Assembly (NCBI RefSeq): GCF_008014345.1
Contig: NZ_VPFL01000001.1
Location: 62,001-126,000, forward strand
Direction of reading: 5' to 3'
Source: Pelomicrobium methylotrophicum
GTDB taxonomy: Bacteria; Pseudomonadota; Gammaproteobacteria; Burkholderiales; UBA6910
DNA length: 64,000 nucleotides
Position numbers and translations under genes: made by a program. The stretch's first letter is position 1. Each line of letters begins with the position of its first letter. This document shows positions 8,606 to 16,656 of this stretch, piece after piece. A model generated the notes under the pieces. That model was not told the origin of the DNA. It ran no database searches and saw only the letters and a list, made by a program, of their open reading frames with translations.

Positions 8606-9207
8606 GGCGTCTCTCCCGGCGTGAACCAGTGGTTTTCCAGGCATTCGCGCAGGCGCAGGCGGGCCCGGTACAGCATGACGTTGAGGTTGCTGACCGTGAT
8701 ATTCGCGGCGGCGCAGATCTCCGGAGTTTCCAGCTCGAGAAACTCTCGCATCATGAAGACACGCGCTTGGGCCGCAGGCAGGCGATCGAGACAGGCCTCG
8801 AACACGCGCCAGAACCGCGCATTGTATATCGCTTGGTCCGGATCGCCCCAGGCGGCCGGGTGCTCATCAGGCTGCCAAAAGCCGCGCGCATCGAAGAGTT
8901 CATGCAGATCCTCGCCGTCCTCGTCGGCCTGCAGCACGCGGTCGGCTTGCCACAGCCGCTGCCGCTGTCGTAGCACGTCGGCGATTTTGTTCTTGAGAAT
9001 GGCGAATACCCAAGTCTTGAGCGCGGCACGACCGCCAAACCGGTCGGCGCTCTTGAGCGCACCGATCAGGGCCTCTTGCACCGCGTCTTCGGCCAAGTGC
9101 GCGTCGGACAGTTGCAGCGTGGCAAAACGCAGCATCTGTCGCCGCAGATCCTGCAAAAACACCGGATCCTGTAAGGGTGCAACCCGCGAGTCGGGGGATG
9201 ACGCCAT
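8599..9207 (-). CDS. ECF RNA polymerase sigma factor
   Basis: 202 aa. The ATG at 9207 has a perfect AGGAGGAATAGGG ribosome-binding site, so the longer upstream frame is rejected. Region 2 contains 'EDAVQEALIGALKSADRF' and 'LKTWVFAILKNKIADVL'. Region 4 contains 'LPAAQARVFMMREFLELETPEIC' and the recognition helix 'VSNLNVMLYRARLRLRECL'. It is translationally coupled to the downstream anti-sigma gene and converges with the bufferin operon. Bufferin loci are commonly under ECF (SigF-like) control, so regulation of buf is a strong inference. Confidence 0.9.
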   Translation of the reverse strand: MASSPDSRVAPLQDPVFLQDLRRQMLRFATLQLSDAHLAEDAVQEALIGALKSADRFGGRAALKTWVFAILKNKIADVLRQRQRLWQADRVLQADEDGEDLHELFDARGFWQPDEHPAAWGDPDQAIYNARFWRVFEACLDRLPAAQARVFMMREFLELETPEICAAANITVSNLNVMLYRARLRLRECLENHWFTPGETPC

Positions 9208-9707
9208 CCCTATTCCTCCTGTTGTCGTTGTTCGTCCTCCAGGCCCCGCCTGCCCGTACTGTAGCTGGCCACCGGAAAGGGCACCAGATGGTTGAGCTGC
9301 CCGTGCGGCCAGTCGAAGGCATGGCCCTGCCTCAACGCCTCGCCTTGGTTGATCAGATTGAGCAATGTACCCACACCAGCGCCACCTCGGCGAGCGCCGT
9401 CTTTTGCTGCAAGCGCTGCCGCGCGGCCAGCGCCCGTTCCACCCGGCCGCACCGTTGAGACACAGGCTCTCGCCCGGGGCAGGCGGCTCCAGGCGGGAAT
9501 CCTCACACCCAAGGCGCACCCCGCGGCGCCGCTCCTCTTCAAACCCAATCATGCTCTGGACCACGAACCATCTTCCCCCTGCCTTCCATCCCTCGCCAAC
9601 CTCTCTCCCTCTGGCAGAGAGGAAAGGGAAGGGGGCAGGAGAGGACCAGGCGCCGCCCTGCGGATCAAGCCCGACGCCTGATCCGCCTCAAGCGCAGGCG
9701 GGCGGGA
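9208..9707. other. Gene-free 500-base gap
   Basis: I see no intact gene. The minus frame near 9357-9442 reads 'VERALAARQRLQQKTALAEV', faintly like the last helix of TolC-type outer-membrane proteins, but it is too short to claim. The rest is low-complexity GC-rich DNA, with the sigma gene's promoter presumably next to 9208. Confidence 0.4.
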
Positions 9708-10127
9708 TCACTCTCCGATGATCTTCACCAGCACCCGCTTTTTGCGCCGCCCATCGAACTCGCCGTAGAAGATCTGCTCCCAGGTCCCCAGGTCAAGTTT
9801 TCCGTCGGTGACCGCCACCACCACCTCCCGCCCCATGATCTGGCGCTTGAGGTGCGCGTCGGCGTTGTCCTCACCGGTGTCGTTATGGCGCCACTGGCCC
9901 ACCGGCTCGTGGGGCGCCAGGCCCTCCAGCCAGCGGGTGAAATCGGCGTGCAGCCCCGCTTCATCGTCGTTGATGAACACCGACGAGGTGATGTGCATGG
10001 AATTGACCAGACACAGGCCCTCGCGGATGCCGCTTTCCTTGAGCGCCTGGGTGACCTGGGGCGTGATGTTGACAAAGGCCGTGCGCGTGGGGGTGTTGAA
10101 CCAGAGTTCCTTGCGATAGGATTTCAT
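9708..10127 (-). CDS. YjbQ / UPF0047 family protein
   Basis: 139 aa, the full length of the family. Conserved segments are visible: '[20 protein letters not shown]', '[21 protein letters not shown]' and '[20 protein letters not shown]'. The His/Asp/Asn residues in the second segment form the putative catalytic pocket. E. coli YjbQ shows weak thiamine-phosphate synthase activity, but the physiological role is unknown. It is a single gene with no operon partner. Confidence 0.93.
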   Translation of the reverse strand: MKSYRKELWFNTPTRTAFVNITPQVTQALKESGIREGLCLVNSMHITSSVFINDDEAGLHADFTRWLEGLAPHEPVGQWRHNDTGEDNADAHLKRQIMGREVVVAVTDGKLDLGTWEQIFYGEFDGRRKKRVLVKIIGE

Positions 10128-10263
10128 GGACCGATTCCCAAGTTTCAGGCGGACCGCTGACTCCCTCCGGATGAAAGCCGGAGGGACGTGTCGCCGATCT
10201 TAGCTGGCAGCGCGGGCGGTCTCAACGGGTGCCTCGGGCGTCTTGGCGCATCGGCATCCCGGT

Positions 10264-10544
10264 GAGATGCGCACCTGATACACGGCAAACCTTGCGAAGG
10301 CAAGAAGAAGTCGCACATCAACGTCTGTGTGTGCGACAGCACCTGGGAAGTCTCGGATGCATACGTGCTCGATACCAGCGACGAGATGGCAGCCAGGGTC
10401 AAGAGCGACCATCTCGGCTTTGAAATCCTGTACATCTACCGCGGCGTTGTGCGGAAGCACCGGCCGGATTTTCTCGTGCAGCTGAAGAGCGGCGATTTGC
10501 TCGTGTTGGAAACCAAGGGCCAGGATACGGAACAGGATCAGGTC
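10264..10544 (+). pseudogene. C-terminal fragment of a Type III restriction (Res) / DEAD-box helicase subunit
   Basis: The frame reads 'VCDSTWEVSDAYVLD', 'HLGFEILYIYRGVVRKHRPDFLV' and 'LLVLETKGQDTEQDQV'. The R-P-D-F-L ... E-T-K-G pattern is the PD-(D/E)XK nuclease core near the end of Type III Res subunits and related helicase-nucleases. A stop lies just upstream, and no helicase domains remain. The frame runs directly into an unrelated hydrolase N-terminus, so this is a deletion junction. Confidence 0.7.
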
Positions 10545-10876
10545 ATGCACAATAAAGCCCAAGACGATGTCGGACTGATCCTCAAGGCCGTACGCTTCGC
10601 GGCGGAAAAGCACCGCACCCAGCGACGCAAGGACGCCGAGGCTTCCCCCTACATCAATCATCCCATCGCTCTGGCCGACGTGCTGAAGAACGAAGGCGGC
10701 CCCCACCGTCCGATTGGTCTACGGAGCGCAAACAGGAGTACTTCAAATGGGCGAAGCAGGTGATCGACGGGTTGCGGGGCGTGCATCCGGGTCTGGAGGC
10801 GGTGTTTGACGCGGTCTATGTGCAGCGGGACTCGATCGACCTCGAAAGAGGTGCTTTCCCGCGCGAGCCTCGCTAG
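10545..10876 (+). pseudogene. Internally deleted MESH1-like (p)ppGpp hydrolase
   Basis: An N-terminal piece from the ATG at 10545 ('LILKAVRFAAEKHRTQRRKD', 'ASPYINHPIALADVLKNEGG') is the start of small HD-domain SpoT/MESH1 hydrolases. About 10 bases later, in another frame, 'DWSTERKQEYFKWAKQVID' and 'GLRGVHPGLEAVFD' form their C-terminus, ending at the TAG at 10874-10876. The central roughly 100 residues with the catalytic HD and ED motifs are missing. The gene is therefore dead: one deletion plus a frame change. Confidence 0.72.
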
Positions 10877-11013
10877 CAAATTGCTGAAAACCTCTTTCCC
10901 GAAAAAGAGGAGAAGGAACCTCCTAATGAGTTTTTCCAACAGCCTGCCTACCCGCAAAGCACTGAGCGTAGCACTGTTTGCTAAATGGCCCTGGTGATAA
11001 TTAAATATCCCGG

Positions 11014-12984
11014 ATGACGATACCTGGGGCGCCGGCGGTGCGAACGCTGCCGGCGCCGCAGTTTGAAGAGATGGCTGACGCTTTTTTCTGGAAATTCCGC
11101 CGGATGCAGCCGGGGGAGATGAACATCGACCCGATCGAGAGCGAGTTCTTCTCCACCGAAGCCCTCGGCAGCCTGGCGGACGCCCTGGTGCGGGAGGCGA
11201 TCCAGAATTCCCTCGACGCCCGCTCACTGGGCGAGCCGGTGCGCGTACGGATCGCCTTTTCTCCGCCGGGCGCGTGGCTCCAGGGCGAGCGCGCGGCCCG
11301 CTATTTCGCAGGTCTGTGGCGGCACCTCGCCGCCGACAGGAGCGGCCTTGCCCGGCTTCCTTCGCCCGAAGAGCCGGTGGGCTTCCTGGTGGTGGAGGAC
11401 TACGGCACCCGGGGCCTGCAGGGCGATCCCCGGCAGAGCGAGGATGAGGAGATCGGCCCCGGCGGCGCGCGCAACGATTTCTACTATTTCTGGCGCAATG
11501 TGGGCCGCTCGCGCAAGCAGTGGTCGGAGCTGGGCCGCTGGGGGCTCGGCAAGACCGTTTTTCCGGCAGCTTCACGGATCAACAGCTTTTTCGCTCTCAC
11601 GGTCCGCCGCGACGACGGACGCCGGCTGCTCATGGGCCAGTCGGTGCTGAGGATTCACAAGCTGGACGGCGCGCGCTATTACCCCTACGGCTATTTCGGC
11701 CAGTTCCAGGACGACTTCGCCCTGCCGGTGGAAGAGGCGGGCGTACTTGGCGCGTTCTGCCATGACTTCGCCATAAAGCGCGGTGACGAGCCGGGGCTCT
11801 CGGTGGTGATTCCCTATCCCGATCCCGATCTCAAGCCCGAGGCCATCCTGCCCTCCGTCGTCAGGCACTATTTTCTGCCCATCCTGGCGGGCGACCTGGT
11901 GGTGGAAATAGCCCACGACCGGCGCACCGAGGTGCTGGATGCCCGCTCGGTGCTGCGCCTGGCGGAAAGCACGGGCTGGGCGGAGGGCCCGCGGCTCCAG
12001 TCCCTCATCGAGCTGGCCCGCTGGGGGCTCGACCTGCCCGAGGCGCGCTACGTGCGGTTGCCCGAGCCGCCCCCGGAGGCTGCCCCGCGCTGGGCGGGGG
12101 ATGCCTCGGTGGACGCGGCCCTTGCCCCTTTGCGCGCGGCGTTCAACGACGGCCGGCGGGTCGCGGTGAGGGTGCCGGTGTGGGTCAAGCCGGCAGATGG
12201 GGAGGGCGCCCTGGCGAGCTTCGAGGTGTTCCTGGAACGGGACGATGCCCTCTCCGGCGCCGAGGAGCACTTCGTGCGGGACGGCATCACCGTGGCGGGG
12301 GTGCGCAGCGGGCTGCAGGGCGGGGTGCGGGCCATCGTCTGCGTGCGCGACCGGCGGCTCTCGGCGTTGCTGGGCGATTCGGAGAACCCGGCGCACACCG
12401 AGTGGCAGGAGCGCTCGCCCCGCTTCAAGGAGCGCTATCGTCACGGGCCCTTCACGCTGCGCTACGTGAAAAGTGCGCCGCGGGAGATCGTGCGCAGCCT
12501 CACCCGCCCGGCCCAAGGGCGCGATTTCCATCTGCTGCGGCACCTTTTCTCCCTCGAGGTTCCCACCGAAGAGACGGTGGCCACCAAGGACAAGCGCAAA
12601 GAAGAACGGATCGGCGTGGACGGTACCGCCGAGGCCGGGCAGGTGGAGACTGTGGCGAAGGACCGGTTTTTCCAGTTGCAGAAGCTGCGGGGTGGTTTTC
12701 GCTTGACCGGCGCGCCCGGGGCCGAGGCCGTGCCGCGTTTCGTGGAAGTGGTGGCGGCCTACGAAGTCCGGCGCGGCAACCCCTTTTCCCTCTACGAGCC
12801 GTTCGACTTCGAGATGGACCGTCCGCCCATCGACGTCCAGACGCGCGGCGCACAGGCCGTGCGCCGGGAGCGTAATCGGGTGGTGGTGCGAATCGACGAT
12901 CCCGGGTTCCAGGTGACGATGAAGGGGTTCGATCCGCGCCGCGACGTCCGCGTGAAGGTGCTGCGGCTCGAGGAGGCGCCGTGA
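11014..12984 (+). CDS. GHKL-type ATPase of a three-gene unknown module
   Basis: 656 aa. The N-terminal third carries the Bergerat (GHKL) ATP-binding signatures: N-box 'REAIQNSLDAR' (Glu61, Asn65), 'VVEDYGTRGL' (Asp129, Gly131, Gly134) and a glycine lid 'GRWGLGKTVFP' (residues 174-183). HSP90, MutL, gyrase B and MORC proteins share this fold. The remaining 470 residues are not recognised; they look alpha/beta with a basic stretch 'KDKRKEER' near residue 530. It is coupled to the next gene by a GTGA overlap. Prokaryotic MORC/MutL-like GHKL proteins occur in restriction and phage-defence loci, which fits the scraps upstream. The ribosome-binding site is weak, and M20 is an alternative start. Confidence 0.75.
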   Translation: MTIPGAPAVRTLPAPQFEEMADAFFWKFRRMQPGEMNIDPIESEFFSTEALGSLADALVREAIQNSLDARSLGEPVRVRIAFSPPGAWLQGERAARYFAGLWRHLAADRSGLARLPSPEEPVGFLVVEDYGTRGLQGDPRQSEDEEIGPGGARNDFYYFWRNVGRSRKQWSELGRWGLGKTVFPAASRINSFFALTVRRDDGRRLLMGQSVLRIHKLDGARYYPYGYFGQFQDDFALPVEEAGVLGAFCHDFAIKRGDEPGLSVVIPYPDPDLKPEAILPSVVRHYFLPILAGDLVVEIAHDRRTEVLDARSVLRLAESTGWAEGPRLQSLIELARWGLDLPEARYVRLPEPPPEAAPRWAGDASVDAALAPLRAAFNDGRRVAVRVPVWVKPADGEGALASFEVFLERDDALSGAEEHFVRDGITVAGVRSGLQGGVRAIVCVRDRRLSALLGDSENPAHTEWQERSPRFKERYRHGPFTLRYVKSAPREIVRSLTRPAQGRDFHLLRHLFSLEVPTEETVATKDKRKEERIGVDGTAEAGQVETVAKDRFFQLQKLRGGFRLTGAPGAEAVPRFVEVVAAYEVRRGNPFSLYEPFDFEMDRPPIDVQTRGAQAVRRERNRVVVRIDDPGFQVTMKGFDPRRDVRVKVLRLEEAP

Positions 12985-13757
12985 TCCGGCGGCTCAACTA
13001 CACCGGGCGCCGACGCATTCCCCGCTCCCACGTGACGGTACGGCTCGTGCCGGCTGAAGACGGCGGATGGGTCTTCGACGCCGAGTTTGACCTGTCGGGA
13101 TTCGGGTTTCCATCCGCGTCCCGGGTGTTCATCGAGGCCTACAACGCCACGTCCTACATGCGCTTTCCCTACGGCACGGTGGGCGAGCCGCTGATCCCGC
13201 CCGACCGGCGGCTCACCGATATCACCCCGACGCCCCTGCCCAAGTTCCGCCTGAAGGTGGTGGGCAGCGGGACGCGCAAGGGCCTGCTGCTGGCGGTGGC
13301 CGACAAGCTGGTGCCCCTGCGACCGGAGGAGGACCTGAGGCACAAGCAGTCCTTGTTGCCGGTGGTGTTTACGGACTTGGGAGAGCAGGTCTGGCGGCTG
13401 GACGTCTCCGACTGGCCGACGCTGGAGTTGAACCGCCGCATTGCCGACCTGGGGGAAGCCGCCCGCTCCGGAGATTCGTTCCTGGCGCTGGTGTATCCGG
13501 AGGTGGTACGCAGAATTCTGCACGAGATCGTGTTCGTGCAGGAGGTCACCGATCCGGACTGGGACGAAAGCGACTGGACCAGCCTGTGGCTGCGCTACGT
13601 ATGCGCCCTGCCCGGCGTGGACACTCCGCCGGAGGGCAGCGGCGAAGAGGCGCGCCTGCGGCAGGAGGAATGGATCGACAAAGCGGTGCAGGCGTTCTGC
13701 CGGGCGCGGGGCGTGCGGGCGCGGTTCGAGCGCGCGGTGGCCAAGGCGGGCGGGTGA
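12981..13757 (+). CDS. Unknown protein, middle gene of the GHKL module
   Basis: 258 aa from a GTG whose four bases (GTGA) contain the stop of the ATPase gene. No family recognised. The first 120 residues are rich in predicted strands ('HVTVRLVPAEDGGWVFDAEFD', 'SRVFIEAYNATSYMRFPYG') and could be a beta-sandwich. The C-terminal half is helical, with several Trp ('DPDWDESDWTSLWLRYV'). No signal peptide or membrane segment, so it is probably a cytosolic partner of the ATPase. The last bases overlap the next ATG (TGATG). Confidence 0.7.
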   Translation: MIRRLNYTGRRRIPRSHVTVRLVPAEDGGWVFDAEFDLSGFGFPSASRVFIEAYNATSYMRFPYGTVGEPLIPPDRRLTDITPTPLPKFRLKVVGSGTRKGLLLAVADKLVPLRPEEDLRHKQSLLPVVFTDLGEQVWRLDVSDWPTLELNRRIADLGEAARSGDSFLALVYPEVVRRILHEIVFVQEVTDPDWDESDWTSLWLRYVCALPGVDTPPEGSGEEARLRQEEWIDKAVQAFCRARGVRARFERAVAKAGG

Positions 13758-14536
13758 TGGTGGAGCTGGCGCGGGCGCTCAGCAACCCGGGAATCGAGCG
13801 CTTTCGCGCGTACCTCGCCGAGCTGCGGGCCGGCGCGGCCGCGCCGCCGCCGGAAGCGCTCCTCACCGATCCGCGCTACTCCACCGAGCTTTCCGCCGAG
13901 GTGCGGGTCGAGCGCAAGCTCTTCGCCAGCCGCTGGGGCGCCGGCGAATACCTGTGGAACCGGTTGCAGCCGCTGCCGCAAGAGGAGATCGAAGCCAACC
14001 GGGGATTGTGGGCGTGGCTTTCCCTCTATTACTTCGATCAGGTGTGCCCGCGAAGGTCCGACGGCTCCCGCAAGCCGGGACAGGATTATCGCCACGTGCC
14101 GGACTTCAGCTTCCGCACCCGCTATCGGCACCTGCTGTATGGCCCCTACGCGGTCTATCGGCGGCACCGGGGATACGCGATCCTGGTGCTGTCCGGTCCC
14201 CTGCACCAGGAGCAGCGCATCTACCGGGAAATCACCAGCCGTACCGACTTGATCGCGAGCCGCGGGGTGCTGGAAGCGTTGAACGCCCTCTATCTCGACC
14301 GCTCCGGGGGAATTCCCAAACGCGGCGCCCAGGCGGCCATTCCCAGGCCTGGCACCGTGCTGCGCTTCGTGCGGGTGCTGCAGCAGCTCGATGTGACCTA
14401 CGACGTCTACGGCATGTCCGGGGACGAGATCCTCGAGCTTCTGCCCCCGGAATTCGACGAGTGGCGGGGAACAGGGGGCAGCCCTCTCCTGGGCGCAGTG
14501 GCACCACGGCCCGCGATCGGATCCGAACGGGGCTGA
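13757..14536 (+). CDS. Unknown protein, third gene of the GHKL module (DUF6339-like)
   Basis: 259 aa from the ATG at 13757, sharing one base with the preceding stop. Features seen: 'YLWNRLQPLPQEEI' then 'GLWAWLSLYYFDQVCPRRSDG'; 'RYRHLLYGPYAVYRRHRGYA'; and 'SGPLHQEQRIYREITSRTDL'. This arrangement recalls DUF6339-like proteins, from memory only. The end contains 'QQLDVTYDVYGMSGDEILELLP', reminiscent of a short recognition or adaptor helix. It is all-helical and probably cytosolic. Function unknown. The strict coupling of all three genes implies one complex or system. Confidence 0.7.
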   Translation: MVELARALSNPGIERFRAYLAELRAGAAAPPPEALLTDPRYSTELSAEVRVERKLFASRWGAGEYLWNRLQPLPQEEIEANRGLWAWLSLYYFDQVCPRRSDGSRKPGQDYRHVPDFSFRTRYRHLLYGPYAVYRRHRGYAILVLSGPLHQEQRIYREITSRTDLIASRGVLEALNALYLDRSGGIPKRGAQAAIPRPGTVLRFVRVLQQLDVTYDVYGMSGDEILELLPPEFDEWRGTGGSPLLGAVAPRPAIGSERG

Positions 14537-14961
14537 GACAAGACGGTCGTTGCGGCGAAAAGAGAGGCGCCCGGGTCTTACCGTGTCATTTGCGCTCATC
14601 GGTTTTTCCTCCCGATCAATCCGCCCCGCGGGCGCTTGGCATCGCTGCACGGATGCGACAAACGGAGATCATGAGGGAAAGGTGTCCACCTGAAGGCCAG
14701 CGTTGTTCGTCGACCTCCATGTCCTGCCGCGTTTGCGCTGCGGGGGATGCTTGGGTTTGGCCCTGGCAAGGTGGCACAATAAGCCCCAAGCCCCCGCCGG
14801 GTTTCCGGCGACAAGAGGATATCGTAGAAGAAGAACACCGGGGCCGAAATCCGAGACTCGTCTGTCGACCGGCGTGTCGAGTCTGGGACGCAACCTCTAT
14901 GGCCTCGGTCGTGCCCGCGCACGACTTCAGAGGTTCCTTGCACCAGGGATCATTTCCGGCC
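14537..14961. other. Gap between the GHKL module and the DUF3014 gene
   Basis: 425 bases. I find no ORF with protein character, RNA gene or clear terminator. A ribosome-binding site for the DUF3014 gene is not obvious (TTTCCGGCC precedes its ATG). Confidence 0.4.
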
Positions 14962-15780
14962 ATGAGAAACACGATCTGGTGGTTGACTCTGCTCGCTGCG
15001 TTGGCCGTCGTCATTGCGCTCTTCTATCCCTGGGGGGAAAAGAAGGTGCCGCAGGTTCAGCAGCCCAGTCCCGCGGCACCTCCGGCGCCAGCGCCGACGC
15101 CTCGAGCCGAGGCGGAACCGCCCATCCGACATCCCATCGAACGCGCACGACCTCCCGCGGAGGAAGCGCCGCCGCCGGCGCCCCTGCCGCCCCTCAAGGA
15201 GAGCGATAGCGCGCTGCAGGAAGCGCTGGCCAGCCTGTTTGGAACGAAGCGGCTCGCGGACCTCTTTTATCTCACGGACATCGTTCGCCGCATCGTGGCC
15301 ACGGTCGACAACCTGCCTCGGAAGAAAGTGGCAGCACGGCTGCTGCCGATGAAGCCTCCTGCAGGGCAGTTCGTGGCGGCGCAGGGAGGAGGTCTGCTGA
15401 CCATCAGCAAGGAGAATTATCGGCGCTACGCGCCTTACGTGCGGCTCGCGGAGGCGGTAGACACCAAGAAGCTCGCGGCGGTGTACGTCCACTTCTACCC
15501 CTTGTTCCAGCAGGCATACGAGGACCTGGGATATCCCGGCAAATACTTCAACGACCGCCTGATCGAGGTGATCGACCACCTGCTCGCGACGCCGGAGCCG
15601 AAGGAACCGATCGTCCTGGTACAGCCCCACGTGCTCTACCAGTTCGCCGACCCCAGGCTGGAGGAGCTTTCGGCCGGCCAGAAAATCCTCCTGCGCATGG
15701 GCCACGACAACGCGCTCATCGTTAAGGCGAGGTTGCGGGAGATCCGCCAGCAGGTGACCGGCCGGATGCCAGCGCGCTGA
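14962..15780 (+). CDS. DUF3014 membrane-anchored protein
   Basis: 272 aa from the ATG at 14962. One N-terminal membrane segment ('IWWLTLLAALAVVIALFYPW') is followed by a Pro/Ala-rich linker to residue about 75, then the DUF3014 domain. Recognisable parts include 'LPPLKESDSALQEALASLFG', 'DIVRRIVATVDNLPRKKVA' and 'YVHFYPLFQQAYEDLGYPG'. The topology suggests a periplasmic domain tethered to the inner membrane. Biochemical function unknown. It appears monocistronic. Confidence 0.88.
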   Translation: MRNTIWWLTLLAALAVVIALFYPWGEKKVPQVQQPSPAAPPAPAPTPRAEAEPPIRHPIERARPPAEEAPPPAPLPPLKESDSALQEALASLFGTKRLADLFYLTDIVRRIVATVDNLPRKKVAARLLPMKPPAGQFVAAQGGGLLTISKENYRRYAPYVRLAEAVDTKKLAAVYVHFYPLFQQAYEDLGYPGKYFNDRLIEVIDHLLATPEPKEPIVLVQPHVLYQFADPRLEELSAGQKILLRMGHDNALIVKARLREIRQQVTGRMPAR

Positions 15781-15878
15781 AGCGCTGGAAAGTGAACATT
15801 CAGCGACCGCAGCAGCGCCCCGGCAGCGGGCGCTGCTGGTGGACCTCGCCGCCCGTGATGGTGAGATAGATGACGTTG

Positions 15879-16400
15879 CTAGCCTCCGGCGGTGCGGCCA
15901 GCCTCCTGGAGGAACCATATCCGCTTTTCGGCCTCGTCGATCCAGACCTCGATCAGGCCCGCAGTCGCCACGTCTCCGTGCTGGTCGCAGAGGTCGTGGG
16001 CGGCGCGCAGGAATCCGGCGAGCGCCTTGTTGTCGGCGGCGAGCTCGCCCAGCATGCGCTCCGGCGCGACGAATGCCTCGTCGTTGTCCTTCAGGCGTTG
16101 CAGCTTCGCGATCTGGCCGATCGAACGCAAGGCGGCGCCCCCGATCTTGCGCACGCGTTCTGCGATGGCGTCCGTCATCGCGAGGATCTGGTTCGCCTGC
16201 TCGTCGAGGAGCAGGTGATAGTCGCGGAAGTGCGGCCCGCTCACATGCCAATGGAAATTCTTCGTTTTCATGTAGAGGGCGAAGGTGTCCGCAAGCAGGA
16301 CATTCAACGCCTCGGCCAGGGCCGTGACGGCGCTGCCTGCCAGTTGAGTCTGGGTCTGATGCGTTTGCCCGACGTGAAAATTCTTACGCGCAGTGGTCAT
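15879..16400 (-). CDS. dps: Dps-family ferritin-like DNA-protection protein
   Basis: 173 aa. The Dps ferroxidase site is visible: 'NFHWHVSGPHFRDYHLLLDE' plus 'MTDAIAER' supply the His, His, Asp and Asp/Glu ligands shared between dimer subunits. Dps dodecamers oxidise Fe(II) with H2O2 and bind DNA in stationary phase. The ATG is preceded by AAGGAGGG. The setting beside katA and oxyR points to OxyR control. Confidence 0.93.
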   Translation of the reverse strand: MTTARKNFHVGQTHQTQTQLAGSAVTALAEALNVLLADTFALYMKTKNFHWHVSGPHFRDYHLLLDEQANQILAMTDAIAERVRKIGGAALRSIGQIAKLQRLKDNDEAFVAPERMLGELAADNKALAGFLRAAHDLCDQHGDVATAGLIEVWIDEAEKRIWFLQEAGRTAGG

Positions 16401-16494
16401 TTAGTAACCCTCCTTGTGAAGAAGCGCGGTTGGTCTAAATCGAACATTCCGGTTGCTCCTTGCAGGTCTGGCGTGTCCCGGCGCATCGGTTCGC

Positions 16495-16644
16495 TCATGG
16501 GCCGGAAAAGAATCGCGCCAAGTTGACGAGTAGCGCTCCCGCGCCGGCAAGGGTGATCGACGCCCCAAGGGCGAGCCGGACCGTATTCATCCCGAGAAAT
16601 CGCGATCTGACAGCGTGCGTGGCGCGGGGAATGACGGTTGACAT
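16495..16644 (-). CDS. Small (49-aa) membrane protein between katA and dps
   Basis: ATG at 16644, with GGGAGGG six bases upstream; TGA at 16495-16497. The product starts 'MSTVIPRATHAVRSRFLG', then has a hydrophobic helix 'LALGASITLAGAGALLVNLA' and a short tail 'RFFSGP': a basic N-terminus, one transmembrane segment, N-in. It lies 12 bases downstream of katA on the same strand, so it is probably co-transcribed. No known family. Confidence 0.55.
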   Translation of the reverse strand: MSTVIPRATHAVRSRFLGMNTVRLALGASITLAGAGALLVNLARFFSGP

Positions 16645-16656
16645 GGGGCCCTCCCG

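Noticed and set aside
9210-9548. Minus-strand 112-codon ORF upstream of the sigma gene, perhaps a TolC tail
   Set aside because: Only a weak 20-residue resemblance and no start or continuity; left as an intergenic note.
11572-12543. Long minus-strand frame inside the GHKL ATPase gene
   Set aside because: It is the high-GC shadow of the plus-strand gene; composition lacks protein character and it has no start signals.
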